The notes: a model not told the origin generated them from the sequence alone. A stretch of 64,000 nt of DNA from Lewinellaceae bacterium (GCA_020636435.1 JACJXX010000002.1:3038001-3102000); one strand, 5' to 3'; counted from the first letter of the stretch, positions 1-9,322 are shown. Numbers and translations: made by a program.

Positions 1-1
1 C

Positions 2-691
2 CGCTTCCGCAGCTTGTATGAAGACGCTCAAAAACAAGCGGTTTCCCGGGAAAACAACCTCAACAACCTGGTGATGAGCATCGAGAACGAACGCCAGCGG
101 CTGGGGCAGGACCTGCATGATTCATTAGGGGTGCAACTGGCGGCCATCAAGATGAAACTCTCCGTGCTTCAGGAAAAGTCCGCTGGTGAGCAAGGCCTGG
201 AACTGGGGCTGGTGGTTCATGATCTGGCCCAGGCGCACCAGGAGATGCGCGCCATCAGCCACGACCTGATGCCGCCTGCTCTCGAACGGCAAGGTTTGGC
301 CGTCGCCGTAGAAAACCTGCTGCAACGGATGCAATCCGTCCGGCCCGGGCTGAAAATGCACTTTTTCAATAATGCGCCCCTTGAAAAACTGACACCCCGG
401 GCACGGCTCCACCTGTACCGCATCCTGTCGGAACTGATCACCAACGCCGTCAAACACGCCGATGCCCATGAACTCAACGTTCAGCTGACCCGTTATGACG
501 GCAGCATTCAGGCCAGCGTGGAAGACGATGGCAACGGATTCGACCCGGCGGGGCTCGGTAGCCAAGGCATCGGCCTGGGCAACATCGAATACCGGGCTAA
601 AGCGCTCGGCGGCCGCTTCGACCTCGATGCCCGGCCGGGAAGGGGTACTTTTGCCAGTATTGAGGTGCCGTTGGAAAAAGTGCTGGGGTAA
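2..691 (+). CDS. Sensor histidine kinase, NarL/DegS type (5' end cut by window)
   Basis: The open frame runs through the left edge, so only the C-terminal transmitter is visible. Counting from the TTG at position 14, a HisKA_3 dimerisation motif (QRLGQDLHDSLG) carries the phospho-acceptor His at about residue 35. A HATPase_c domain follows with the N box ELITNAVKHA near residue 145 and the G1 box VEDDGNGF near residue 172. Kinases of this class phosphorylate LuxR-type response regulators. One lies just downstream in convergent orientation at 852-1505 and is the likely partner. The kinase resembles the one at 17064-18065 across the transmitter. Sensory or membrane segments would lie outside the window. 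Confidence 0.9.
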   Translation, partial: RFRSLYEDAQKQAVSRENNLNNLVMSIENERQRLGQDLHDSLGVQLAAIKMKLSVLQEKSAGEQGLELGLVVHDLAQAHQEMRAISHDLMPPALERQGLAVAVENLLQRMQSVRPGLKMHFFNNAPLEKLTPRARLHLYRILSELITNAVKHADAHELNVQLTRYDGSIQASVEDDGNGFDPAGLGSQGIGLGNIEYRAKALGGRFDLDARPGRGTFASIEVPLEKVLG

Positions 692-698
692 AGGGGCA

Positions 699-762
699 AT
701 GGTTAAATTGTTGTATGGCTATATGGTTAAATTGTTATATGGCTATATGGTTATATGGTTAC
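699..762. repeat. Intergenic octamer-period tandem repeat
   Basis: The spacer between the convergent kinase and regulator holds about eight units of an 8-bp degenerate repeat of the form atggttat, arranged as a 24-bp super-unit repeated 2.5 times. A second simple repeat built on gtacat follows at about 782-833. Nothing coding is supported here. Confidence 0.8.
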
Positions 763-851
763 GCGACATGGTGGCCCGGCCTGGGTACAACGTACATGCC
801 CGTACATCGTACATACCGTACATCGTACACCACTTTGAGTTAAGTTTCGAA

Positions 852-1505
852 TTAAATACAATGGAGTTCGCGGCCCTTATTGACGGCCTCCACTGCGTTT
901 TTGGCATCCAGCTTGGAGAAGATGTTTTTGCGGTGAGAATCTACGGTATTGATGGCGATGCAAAGCATTTCGGCAATTTCAGCGGTGGATTTCCCTTCGG
1001 CGATCAGGGCCAGCACCTCTTTTTCCCGGGGGGTCAGCGGGCAGTCCCCGCTAGTGCCCAAGGCCACCTGAGGGCGTTCCAGCAGCAACAGTACCAGCCG
1101 GGTCAAAACCTGGGGGTCAAAAAAATAATGGCCAGCTTCTACTTCCCGGAAAGCCCGGGTCAGGTCCTCCTTCGAGCTGCCTTTCAGTACATAACCCTTA
1201 ATCCCTTTAGCCAGGCCCTCCATAATGAAAGATGGGTCGTCGCGTTCGGTCAGGAAAATCACTTTGGCATCCGGTTGCCGGCCGAGCAGGCGTTCCAGCA
1301 CTTCCATGCCGTCCATATCGGGCATGCGCAGGTCCAGCAAGACCTGGCTAGGCTGTTCACGCAGGCAAAGCTCCAGCCCTTCCCGCCCTCCAGCCGCTAC
1401 TCCTACGACTTCCACTTCTTCCACTCCCGATAGCAGGGCGGTGAGGGCCTCCAGCCACATTTTGTGGTCATCGATCAAAGCGATGCGGATCGGTTTCTCA
1501 GGCAT
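852..1505 (-). CDS. NarL/LuxR-family response regulator
   Basis: The receiver domain (residues 5-125) has the acidic pair in ALIDDHK, the phospho-acceptor Asp58 in LLDLRMPDMDG and the Lys of VLKGS. A LuxR-type helix-turn-helix follows (about 148-210, LTPREKEVLALIAEGK...). The longest frame extends 58 residues upstream without resembling a receiver. I chose the ATG at 1505 because MPEKPIRIALIDDH is the family N-terminus; a GTG a few codons upstream is possible. It is probably phosphorylated by the kinase at 2-691, which ends 160 bp away on the other strand. The regulon cannot be told from sequence. Confidence 0.88.
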   Translation of the reverse strand: MPEKPIRIALIDDHKMWLEALTALLSGVEEVEVVGVAAGGREGLELCLREQPSQVLLDLRMPDMDGMEVLERLLGRQPDAKVIFLTERDDPSFIMEGLAKGIKGYVLKGSSKEDLTRAFREVEAGHYFFDPQVLTRLVLLLLERPQVALGTSGDCPLTPREKEVLALIAEGKSTAEIAEMLCIAINTVDSHRKNIFSKLDAKNAVEAVNKGRELHCI

Positions 1506-1617
1506 GAGAATGGTTTTCACCAAAGATAAGACAGGATTGGCTGGTTTTTGCAGGTTTGTGGCAGGATTTGCGGAGTAAAGTAGGGCGCTGAGCTCACTGA
1601 ACTGCTCACGGGCGTGG

Positions 1618-4600
1618 TTAAATTGACGAACCGCCCGCAGCCCGAACGCACCGGCAGGAAAACCCGCGCGATTGTTCAAAATCCTCGCGGCTCATTATTC
1701 TGGTGTCGCTATGAAAATAGTAGCACCACACCTCCTGTGTGCCCTTCTCCGTCCCGCTCCAGTAACCTCCCAATGACTCCATGTCGTAAAAACTGCCCCG
1801 GATGGTCCGCCTGCCGCCAAGCACCGCATCAAACCCACTCTCTCCTCCTTCGATCAAAGCCTCATAGGCTACTTTCCCATCGCCAAAACTATCCATCAGT
1901 GCTTTCCATTCCTCATCCGTCGGCAACCGCCAGCCCGATGGGCAAGCCCAATACGCCGCCTCCCAGGTATAGAGCCGGCCGTATCTTTCTCCGTATTCAG
2001 GATCATGGTTGTAATGCCAGCAGCCCTCCCCCACATCGAAATTTAGGTTCTCCGCCATCCACACCAGGCCGTTCAGTTCGACGGTGCGGTAGGTGCGGCC
2101 GTCGCGGGGGTCGGTGAAAGAGCCGGTTTTTGGTGAGGAAGTGAGAGGGTGAGAAGGTGATTCGTGAATCGTTGATTCGTTTTCCCGCCCTTGGTTTCCA
2201 CCGTCCGCCGTCCGCCGTCCACCATCCCTCAAATCCTCCACCGTCAACCCTTCTACCAACTCCCCGACCGCATCCGCCAAACTCGCTATATCCCGGTCTA
2301 GTTGCCTGATCGGGCGTTTATAGCGGCGACCCTGCCTTTCGAGCTGGGTTAATTCTTTTCGGTAAACGACGAGGCGCTCGCGAGGCTCTGCGTCTTGTCG
2401 AAGTTCGCGGTCGAGGAGTTGGAAAACGCCGGCCAGTTGATTGCTGGAGATCAATTGGTTGGCACGGCGACGCAGGGATTGAAGGGCATCGGGCTCTTGC
2501 GGTTGAACCGCTTCCGGTTCGAAAGACTGAGACTGAGATTGAATCGGGCTTTCCGGCTGCAATTCCCTCATCCGCCCCTCTGCCCATTCCCGGCGCTCTC
2601 CTTCCGGATAGGCATCGATCAACTGTTGATAAGCTTCAACAGTTTCACTCATTTTCGCGACCTGCCACAAAAAATATTCCGTGCCCGGATAAGGCTCCTC
2701 TTCCCACTGGTATTGCCGATCAATGAACAGGCTCACCGCTCCCGCCAGCTTTCGGAAGCCCGTCGCAGCCGGTATCAGCGTAGCCACCCAGTCTTGCGGT
2801 TCCAGGGTATTGCGCAAATCCAGATAATGGATATTAGCAGCTTTGAAAAAAGTAATGGCCTCTTTTACAGCGCTTTTCAGGGCCTCATTCAAAATATCCA
2901 AGATAAAATCGGCCAGATTCCTACGCCATTTCTGTGGCCGCCGATATAAAACGCCTCCAAACTGATCTAACGGGAAATAGTCGTAGCTATGTATGACTAC
3001 CTTCAATTTGGGTTCAAACCCAGATAAAGGCCTAAGGGCCTCAAACCATTCTTTTTCAAGCCCTTCGATCAGAGCCATGAATTCTTCAGTTAAGATATCC
3101 CGAATATTATCAGTATCCTCTGCGGCATTTACTTTCACCAGATCCTCCAGATGATCCATCACCCGCTCTCCCATCGGGCTCAGCAGTAAGGTGACGGAAG
3201 GGGCTCCTCCAATACGTTTACCTACCCGCCGCACTGCCTCCTCCAGTTGCCCCCAATCCTGCAGCGGCGCATGCAGCACTACAAAATCCTCCATCAGAAA
3301 ATGCGGAATATCCACCGGCGCCGCCTGGTTAAACCAGCTGTCGCCCAGGGCGACGAGGATGGGCTTTTCGGCCTTGCCCTGGAGTTGAGGGCGGAGTTGC
3401 TGCAGTTGGTATTCCAGGATGGCAAGCCCGTCGGGGGTGTGGACGTAGGGCTGAGGGGTAGCTTGCACCGTCCCGGAGCCAGAAGGTCCTTCATCCTGCA
3501 AATCCATCTGCTGCTTCAGCTGGTAGCGGGGTGCCAGGTGGAATGACTCGAAGTAGAGGGCACGGAAGAATGACTCCGTCTCAGGGCGGCGCAGCAGGTT
3601 ATCCAGCAAGTTGGGTTGCGGCCGGTTATAGGCCGGGTTGTCCAGGCGAAGTTTTAGCCGGGGGGCGATCCATTCGCCACTCAGCGGGCGGACCCGGATG
3701 GCGGGCCGGGCCTTCTCCATAAAATACCCCTCCTCTTCTCGGAAAAAGGAACCCGGCGGGCCGGGGAGGTTGCCCATCCAAAAGCCATCGGTGGAAAAAG
3801 GCTGCAGGCTGGCCAGGAATTTGACTTCCAAGGTTTTGTAAGGGAGGTTATAAGCCAGCGTACGGCTGTCCAATTCAACAAAGATGCTGCCCGGTTCCCG
3901 CTGAGGGAGCAGCGTTTGTTCGCCCGGCTTTAGTTCAATTTGTACATCCTCCGTTAATTCGGCGCTACTACCAAGGTAGTTGGTCAGCCAAAACGCACTT
4001 ACATACAAAGGCATTTCCGTACGGTTGGCCAATTGAATGCGGATGGTATTTTCGTAATTTACTCCTCCCTTTTGCTGCTTGGCCCACAGCGGAACATGTA
4101 CCCATCCATCCTGCGGCACCAACGCTTCCCACTCCTTTCCCTGGCTGTGGAATACGGTAATTTCCAGGGCATCCTCGTTTACCTGCTCACTATATGGGGC
4201 CTCTAATTGCCGTAGGAATGCCCAATTGGCTACCTGCTTAAGCATTTCCCGGACTATCTCAAGCCCTGAATTGAGTTCAATGAGCTTCGTCAACGGCCGG
4301 TAAGGGTTGAGGAAAAGGTCAAAGGAGGAATCGTTAGTGTCCTCAAAAGCACGGGTAAGGTAACAGTGGGTTTGGGTAAAGTGCAGTACAAAATCCAACC
4401 CCGGAATATCCTTCGTCCAGTTGATGCCTTGCCGTTGCAGGTTTTCGTCTTCCGTCAGTTCACGGATCAGTGCGGCGTTGCCGGCATGATCTTCTGCCAG
4501 AATATTGATGTTGCGCTCGGCCGGATGGGCAATAGACGCCCGGAAAACTTGCGACGGCTCCGGATCAAAACCGGCAAGCTGCCCGAAATAAGTTTTAGTG

Positions 4601-5112
4601 GGCAGCACTTGCTTGATGGGCAACTCCAGCGTGCCGGATTGGGCCTGCAACGCCACCACCCGATGCCAGATCGACACCCCATCCTTCCTCCCCTTATCGA
4701 AGCACCAGGCATTCTCCTCCTTATCGAAATACACACTGCCCCGAATACCTGGCTGAAAAAACAGCCGGTACGGCGCCAGCACTTCCGCCAGCCCCTGCGC
4801 CACCGCCCGCCAGGCGTCCTCCCGGCTGTCGTAGAGGGTGAGGGGCCTAGGCACAGTTCCGGAGCCCGCTTGCCCGGTAGGCACAACGGGAATATTGCCC
4901 AGGATGGGGTGGCTGCTGTAGGTGCAATACGCCTCCAGCACCCCCACCAGTATTTTATCATACGTATCGGCAAAAAGGCGTGCCTCCCGCAGCATCTGCT
5001 CATAGCCCTCCTCCCCGATCCGGTTCTCGTGGATCGGCACCAGGATCACCTGGCTGCCGCCAAAGTAGTCCAGGTAGTTGAACGGTTCGCTATCGGGTTG
5101 CCGGATCGCCAT
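1618..5112 (-). CDS. Large multidomain protein with SGNH-like segment and C-terminal FISUMP domain
   Basis: This is a 1164-residue protein of unknown function. Residues 1-480 form a region I do not recognise. Around residues 580-760 a segment starts with KPILVALGDSWF, in which Ser592 sits in a GDS motif like that of SGNH hydrolases; the distal SGNH His/Asp motif is not obvious. A charged, Gln/Glu-rich, probably coiled segment covers about 860-990. From about 997 to the end is a FISUMP domain (DGRTYRTVELNGLVWMAENLNF, then CPSGWRLPTDEEW). The start overlaps the stop of the caspase-fold gene by 23 bp, so the two are probably translationally coupled. It is the last gene of the 1.6-11.4 kb island. 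There is no signal peptide, although FISUMP is usually found in exported proteins; a cytoplasmic effector or adaptor role is inference. Confidence 0.75.
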   Translation of the reverse strand: MAIRQPDSEPFNYLDYFGGSQVILVPIHENRIGEEGYEQMLREARLFADTYDKILVGVLEAYCTYSSHPILGNIPVVPTGQAGSGTVPRPLTLYDSREDAWRAVAQGLAEVLAPYRLFFQPGIRGSVYFDKEENAWCFDKGRKDGVSIWHRVVALQAQSGTLELPIKQVLPTKTYFGQLAGFDPEPSQVFRASIAHPAERNINILAEDHAGNAALIRELTEDENLQRQGINWTKDIPGLDFVLHFTQTHCYLTRAFEDTNDSSFDLFLNPYRPLTKLIELNSGLEIVREMLKQVANWAFLRQLEAPYSEQVNEDALEITVFHSQGKEWEALVPQDGWVHVPLWAKQQKGGVNYENTIRIQLANRTEMPLYVSAFWLTNYLGSSAELTEDVQIELKPGEQTLLPQREPGSIFVELDSRTLAYNLPYKTLEVKFLASLQPFSTDGFWMGNLPGPPGSFFREEEGYFMEKARPAIRVRPLSGEWIAPRLKLRLDNPAYNRPQPNLLDNLLRRPETESFFRALYFESFHLAPRYQLKQQMDLQDEGPSGSGTVQATPQPYVHTPDGLAILEYQLQQLRPQLQGKAEKPILVALGDSWFNQAAPVDIPHFLMEDFVVLHAPLQDWGQLEEAVRRVGKRIGGAPSVTLLLSPMGERVMDHLEDLVKVNAAEDTDNIRDILTEEFMALIEGLEKEWFEALRPLSGFEPKLKVVIHSYDYFPLDQFGGVLYRRPQKWRRNLADFILDILNEALKSAVKEAITFFKAANIHYLDLRNTLEPQDWVATLIPAATGFRKLAGAVSLFIDRQYQWEEEPYPGTEYFLWQVAKMSETVEAYQQLIDAYPEGERREWAEGRMRELQPESPIQSQSQSFEPEAVQPQEPDALQSLRRRANQLISSNQLAGVFQLLDRELRQDAEPRERLVVYRKELTQLERQGRRYKRPIRQLDRDIASLADAVGELVEGLTVEDLRDGGRRTADGGNQGRENESTIHESPSHPLTSSPKTGSFTDPRDGRTYRTVELNGLVWMAENLNFDVGEGCWHYNHDPEYGERYGRLYTWEAAYWACPSGWRLPTDEEWKALMDSFGDGKVAYEALIEGGESGFDAVLGGRRTIRGSFYDMESLGGYWSGTEKGTQEVWCYYFHSDTRIMSREDFEQSRGFSCRCVRAAGGSSI

Positions 5113-6937
5113 CGTCTTGCTTTTTTCGGTTGATGTGTACAGGGATGCTCAGTAATTCTTCCAGCGACAATTCCAAATGGAACAGTTCTCTTTCTGCATC
5201 GGGCATGAAGGGAAAGCCAAGGGAAAGCCCGTCTTTTTCTTTGAACAATAAAGCCTTTTCCAATAAGCCTATTGCATGCTCCATGTCGGCTGTTTTGGAA
5301 AAGTCGAGTTCTTTCTGCAAGGAAAAATCACTCGCGAAGCTGGCCCAACAAGTTTCGATGACTGTAAATATACCCTGGCCGGATTGCCGTTTTAGATATC
5401 CATTAGCTTTCAGTAAGTCCAGCAAGTAATCAATGTTTGACCGTTCTGATGCTCCCTGTCCTGCTACAGCCCGCCGCCGGGCAGCCGGGCTGCCCAACAC
5501 GACAGGCGTTTGCTGCATGCTGGCCGCCGCCTTCATCCTGTTCGCTGCTTCGCGAACTACCTCCTTATTGCTCCGGTACCGGCCGGCCGCCAGCACTTCC
5601 ATCAAGGCTTTGCTGAACAGGCCGTGGGTAGTTTCCCCGAAGCGCTGCTCATAAGCCATCTGCCCGGGCAAGGTAGCGGAGAGGATGACATTTTTATCAT
5701 TATTCAAATCCAGCCAGCCTTCGCCGCCGGCGTGGGTGTCCAAAACCAGGGTGATAAAGCCTTTGCAGGCAGCAGCAGCCTCTTTGAATTCTCCGTCGTA
5801 GATCACTCCTCCGGTTACTGTGCGGATACCCTCTACCTTGGACATGCGCTGTTCCTGATAATCATAAAAGATAAGGTAATTTTTTCCTTTATTCTCGGCA
5901 TGCCCACTGAAGTAGAAGAGCAGGTGGTCTTCCGGTTTGGCCTGCTCCACCATTTCCCGCCATTGTTGTAAAACAGCTTCTTTGGTAGCGGCAGCATCCT
6001 CCAGGACCATTGCTTCCAGCCGCCTTCCATCCAACAAAACAGGCAGTTGTTCCCGAAGGAGGCGAAGGTCATCGCCCGGCCCTTCCAGTTCCGGCATCTG
6101 GCCGGAGGCCGTTTTGCCTACCCCCACCAGCAGGGCGCGCACCGTTCCTTTCGGTTCCAGTTCCACCTCCACGCCCGGCCCTGGCTTGATCAGTTCCAGG
6201 ATGTCTTCCGGTATTTTGGTGCGATAGGCCGACGGGCTGGCGCTGCCGCCGGTTTTGATGTGCCCGGCCAGTTCGCGGAGGGCTTCTATGGCTTCCTGCC
6301 TTGCCCCTTTCTGGTAGTTGCGCATGCCGCGGACGAGTTGCTCCGCCACCGCCAACGGGTCCACGCCTCCGGTTCGCTCCTCCTCGCTTCCCCGGCTACT
6401 GATCCAGTTGAGGTAGACCTCCACGGAGCTGGCCGCTGCTTTCCCATCCACTGTATCGGTGAATGCCTCCAGGAGGCGTTGGGCGGCCAGTTCGGGCTTG
6501 AGGTAGGCTTCTGCCGTCCACCGCTGCGCTTCGGCGAAGGCGGGCGAGGGCAACTCATCGCCGCAGTAGTCCAGGTAGGCGAGCAGGAAGCGGGCCAAAC
6601 GGTACAGGCGGGGGCTGCCAAAACGAACTTCCTGCCTCAGGTGGTTGAGCAACGGCGCCCGCAGGCTCTCCTGCACTTCATACACGCCCTGCCCCAACTC
6701 CCGGCACAACGGGGAGTTCAGCAGGCTGGAAACGGCATCCAGCGGCATGTCCAGCGGTTTCCCCTGCTCGTCGTACCGGAAGTTGACCCACAGGCGGTAG
6801 AGCAGCCCCGGCGTCAGCGCCACGAAGAAGGCGGCATGGCAGGCCAGCCACAGGTAGCCCTCCCCGGGGTGGCGCTTCAGGTAGCGCTCCAGGCGGCTGG
6901 CGTCGATGGCCCCTCTGGGTTGGATGGCTGGTGGCAT
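5090..6937 (-). CDS. Caspase-fold (peptidase C14) protein lacking the catalytic cysteine
   Basis: The protein has 615 residues. Residues 1-250 are a mostly helical region rich in Leu, Ala and Arg with no recognised domain. A caspase p20-like domain spans about 264-480: TVRALLVGVG strand, FYFSGHAE with the expected catalytic His346, then FITLVLDTHAGGEGW. In active family members the last motif reads D-S/T-C-H-S-G. Here D400-T401 is followed by His402, so the nucleophilic Cys appears to be missing. A C-terminal region of about 130 residues follows. The gene sits between the vWA gene and the FISUMP gene. It may be a pseudo-protease scaffold, or use a displaced Cys such as Cys391 nine residues upstream; both are inference. 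Confidence 0.8.
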   Translation of the reverse strand: MPPAIQPRGAIDASRLERYLKRHPGEGYLWLACHAAFFVALTPGLLYRLWVNFRYDEQGKPLDMPLDAVSSLLNSPLCRELGQGVYEVQESLRAPLLNHLRQEVRFGSPRLYRLARFLLAYLDYCGDELPSPAFAEAQRWTAEAYLKPELAAQRLLEAFTDTVDGKAAASSVEVYLNWISSRGSEEERTGGVDPLAVAEQLVRGMRNYQKGARQEAIEALRELAGHIKTGGSASPSAYRTKIPEDILELIKPGPGVEVELEPKGTVRALLVGVGKTASGQMPELEGPGDDLRLLREQLPVLLDGRRLEAMVLEDAAATKEAVLQQWREMVEQAKPEDHLLFYFSGHAENKGKNYLIFYDYQEQRMSKVEGIRTVTGGVIYDGEFKEAAAACKGFITLVLDTHAGGEGWLDLNNDKNVILSATLPGQMAYEQRFGETTHGLFSKALMEVLAAGRYRSNKEVVREAANRMKAAASMQQTPVVLGSPAARRRAVAGQGASERSNIDYLLDLLKANGYLKRQSGQGIFTVIETCWASFASDFSLQKELDFSKTADMEHAIGLLEKALLFKEKDGLSLGFPFMPDAERELFHLELSLEELLSIPVHINRKKQDDGDPATR

Positions 6938-6973
6938 GGTGATCTAACTGTTTTTTTTTGTAGGGACTGGGTT

Positions 6974-7074
6974 ATGGTTATATGGCTGAATGGTTGTATT
7001 GTTTGATGGCTGTATTGCTGGCGCTGCTATGCCCCACCTTTACACGTTTACACATTCACTAGTTTACACATTCC
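6974..7074. repeat. Two octamer-period tandem repeats between caspase-fold and vWA genes
   Basis: At 6974-7021 there are six degenerate 8-bp units (atggttat, atggctga, atggttgt and so on). At about 7040-7074 there are four units of a different 8-bp motif (tttacaca). They fill the space between two genes of the same strand and island. Confidence 0.8.
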
Positions 7075-8259
7075 TCACCTAATCCTCCCCACCGCCTCCG
7101 CTATGCCCGCTTCCGTGCATTCCAGCATAGGCACTACCCCGCCGAAAAATTCCCCGGCGCTGCCTTTCCAGAACTTGCGGGGCAGCGGGTTGAACCACAG
7201 CACGTGCTCCACCTTGCCCTCCAGGCGGTTTAGCAGTTCCATGGTCACTTGCACGCGGTCGGAGTTCATGCCCTCGTGGGCGGCGCCGGCATCGCTGAGG
7301 AAGAGCACGACCGTATTTTTCTCCCAGCCGGCCAGCAGGCTGCCCAGGTTTACCGAGGCGGTATGCTCCATATTGGTGAAAAAGCGGTATTCCGGCAAGC
7401 CCGAAGGGCCCAGTTTGTAGGGCGGGTAATTGGTGAAGTAATAAGTTTCTATCTGGGTATAATGCGTACTTTCTCTCAGCCCCTGTATGAAAAAACCGAA
7501 CAGGTGATGATGAGGCGCCATGGAGCCGCCGTGGTCGAGCAGCGCTACGAAGTGCTGGCGGCTGACCTTGCGGGTTTCGAACACCAGTTCGTGGAAGAAA
7601 CCATTGCGGGCCAGGGCTCGCACCGTCGCCTGCACGTCCACCTCGTCGGTGGGTTGCCGAAAGCTCTGCTGCTTGAGGCGGCGCCACGATTGCTTGGCCC
7701 GCCGCTGCTGGAAGGGCAGGTATTTCTGCTCCGAGAAGAGGAAAGGCGTTTCGAGCTGGGAAGGCAGCTCGCGTTCTTCTTTCTGCACCCCGGCGCCGCC
7801 TTCGCCGTTTTCGTCGAAGAGGAGTTCTACTTCCTGCCAGTTGGGGGTGGAGGGGGGAGGTTCAGGTTGAGGTTGAGGTTCAGGTTCAGGTTGAGGTTGA
7901 GATGGAGGTTCAGGTTGAGGTTGAGGTTGAGGTTGAGGTTCAGGCTGTTTTTCCGCAAGCGGCTCATTTGCCTTCAGCGAGACGGTTCTGGCTTCTGTTG
8001 CGAAATGCTCCCAGTATCGGGGAAGCTCTGCGTAGGCTTCTTCGAAGATTTCTTCGAAGCGAGGGCGGAATTGCGGGCGGGTGAGCCACATGGTTTTGCA
8101 AAGCTCCAGCAGGCCCTGCTTATCCCTAACGGAGCCAAGCAACAGGCAGTGCAGGAAGTTCCGGTATTGCCGGGCGTCCAGTTCTATGCCCACTTTCTGG
8201 CGCAGGCGCTGGAAGAAGCGGTAGAAGAGGAGGCTATGTGGAGTTTTGTGTTGTTGCAC
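7075..8259 (-). CDS. vWA-domain protein of MoxR-vWA pair (CoxE-like)
   Basis: The N-terminus (SLLFYRFFQRLRQKVGIEL) matches the opening of MoxR-partner vWA proteins. A low-complexity Pro/Gln/Glu linker encoded by a 6-bp tandem repeat at about 7860-7945 separates it from a C-terminal von Willebrand A domain. The domain shows a MIDAS-like motif VALLDHGGSMAP and a later strand VVLFLSDAG. The longest frame begins at 8325 inside the upstream gene and reads through a repeat (ctgacaacaaac, twice). I chose the GTG at 8259, where family-like sequence begins; the 8325 ATG cannot be excluded. Such proteins act with MoxR ATPases as metal-dependent binding partners in complex assembly. It follows the MoxR gene by under 40 bp, which supports one operon. 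Confidence 0.85.
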   Translation of the reverse strand: MQQHKTPHSLLFYRFFQRLRQKVGIELDARQYRNFLHCLLLGSVRDKQGLLELCKTMWLTRPQFRPRFEEIFEEAYAELPRYWEHFATEARTVSLKANEPLAEKQPEPQPQPQPQPEPPSQPQPEPEPQPQPEPPPSTPNWQEVELLFDENGEGGAGVQKEERELPSQLETPFLFSEQKYLPFQQRRAKQSWRRLKQQSFRQPTDEVDVQATVRALARNGFFHELVFETRKVSRQHFVALLDHGGSMAPHHHLFGFFIQGLRESTHYTQIETYYFTNYPPYKLGPSGLPEYRFFTNMEHTASVNLGSLLAGWEKNTVVLFLSDAGAAHEGMNSDRVQVTMELLNRLEGKVEHVLWFNPLPRKFWKGSAGEFFGGVVPMLECTEAGIAEAVGRIR

Positions 8260-8296
8260 GTTGTTTGTTGTCAGTTGTTTGCTGTTTGTTGTCAGC

Positions 8297-9310
8297 TCAC
8301 TTATTGACCTGAGCCTTGTAATCATCCAAGCTCTTCAGCAGCACCTCCGGGTGGGGCAGCTCGCCCTTGGGCAGGCTATCCCCGTCCAGTTTGCCCTGCA
8401 GGAACCGGTAGTACAGCACCCGCAGCCAGTCGAGCAGTTCGCTGGTGGAAGGCGCCTTGTCGGTATTGGGATTGTTTTTCATATCGGCATACAACTGCCG
8501 GAACCGGCGCACGATGTCTTCGACCAGCTTTTCGGGCATGGCCTTTTCGTATTGTTTCGCCCAGTTTCCGGCATTGGCTTTGGCAATGTCCATCAGCAGT
8601 TCTTCGCCGGGGAAGTCGATGTAGAAAAACACGCAGCGCCGCAGGAAAGCGTTGGGCAAATCCTTTTCATCATTGCTGGTGATGAAGATCAGAGGAGGGT
8701 ATTCGGCAACGATCTCCTCGCTGGTTTCTTCCACAAAAAAGCGTTTTTGTTCCAGCTCGAACAACAGGTCGTTGGGGAAATCCAGGTCGGCTTTGTCGAT
8801 CTCGTCGATGAGCAGGACAGCCGGCGCGTCGGCTTTGGACGACAGGTAGGCCTGCCCCAATGGGCCGAAAGCCCGGTATTTGAACAAGTCTTCTTTTTCC
8901 GGCTGCGGTTCGCCATTGTTTTGATGGCGGGCCAGCTCCACATCCCGCAGGCGGGCCAGGTGGTCGAAGGCGTACAGGCCATCCCGTGCTTTAGTAGAGG
9001 ATTTGATGTACCATTCGAAATATTTCCGGCGGTAATCCTTGCCGTAAAGCTCGTATGCCACAGCTTGCGCCAGGCGGGTCTTGCCCGAACCCGGCTCTCC
9101 CCGCAGCAACAGCGGCCGCTGCAGGATACGGGCGTATTCCACCGCGTCTTTCAACGCCTCGCTGGGGAAGTAAGGGGCAATTCTCTCTTCCAGCACTTTC
9201 TTTTGTTCCTTGACTTCTCCCTTCAGTTCCTCGGGCTGGTAGCTTAGCGCCGGAGTAGCTTTCAGCAGTTTTTTTCCCTCGTATCGCTGGTAGTTTTTTC
9301 CCTGGATCAT
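8297..9310 (-). CDS. MoxR-family AAA+ ATPase
   Basis: Walker A (LLLRGEPGSGKTRLAQ), Walker B (VLLIDEIDKAD), sensor 1 (PLIFITSNDEKDLP) and a following RRC arginine-finger segment are intact, so ATPase activity is expected. The MoxR family remodels or loads partner proteins, typically with a vWA protein, and one is encoded immediately downstream. The open frame extends to 9436, but its first 42 codons lie in a long near-perfect inverted repeat at 9323-9440. I therefore prefer the ATG at 9310 (337 residues), which places the hairpin between this gene and the CHAT gene. If 9436 is used instead, the protein has 379 residues. Confidence 0.88.
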   Translation of the reverse strand: MIQGKNYQRYEGKKLLKATPALSYQPEELKGEVKEQKKVLEERIAPYFPSEALKDAVEYARILQRPLLLRGEPGSGKTRLAQAVAYELYGKDYRRKYFEWYIKSSTKARDGLYAFDHLARLRDVELARHQNNGEPQPEKEDLFKYRAFGPLGQAYLSSKADAPAVLLIDEIDKADLDFPNDLLFELEQKRFFVEETSEEIVAEYPPLIFITSNDEKDLPNAFLRRCVFFYIDFPGEELLMDIAKANAGNWAKQYEKAMPEKLVEDIVRRFRQLYADMKNNPNTDKAPSTSELLDWLRVLYYRFLQGKLDGDSLPKGELPHPEVLLKSLDDYKAQVNK

Positions 9311-9322
9311 CCTAATAATTAG

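Noticed and set aside
495..1433. A 312-codon plus-strand frame across the kinase end, the spacer and the regulator
   Set aside because: It overlaps two real genes in other frames and runs through the tandem repeat. Its sequence changes character at each boundary.
7249..8307. A 352-codon plus-strand frame opposite the vWA gene
   Set aside because: It is antisense to a gene with recognisable domains, and its Arg/Leu-rich repeat is only the complement of the Pro/Gln-coding hexamers.
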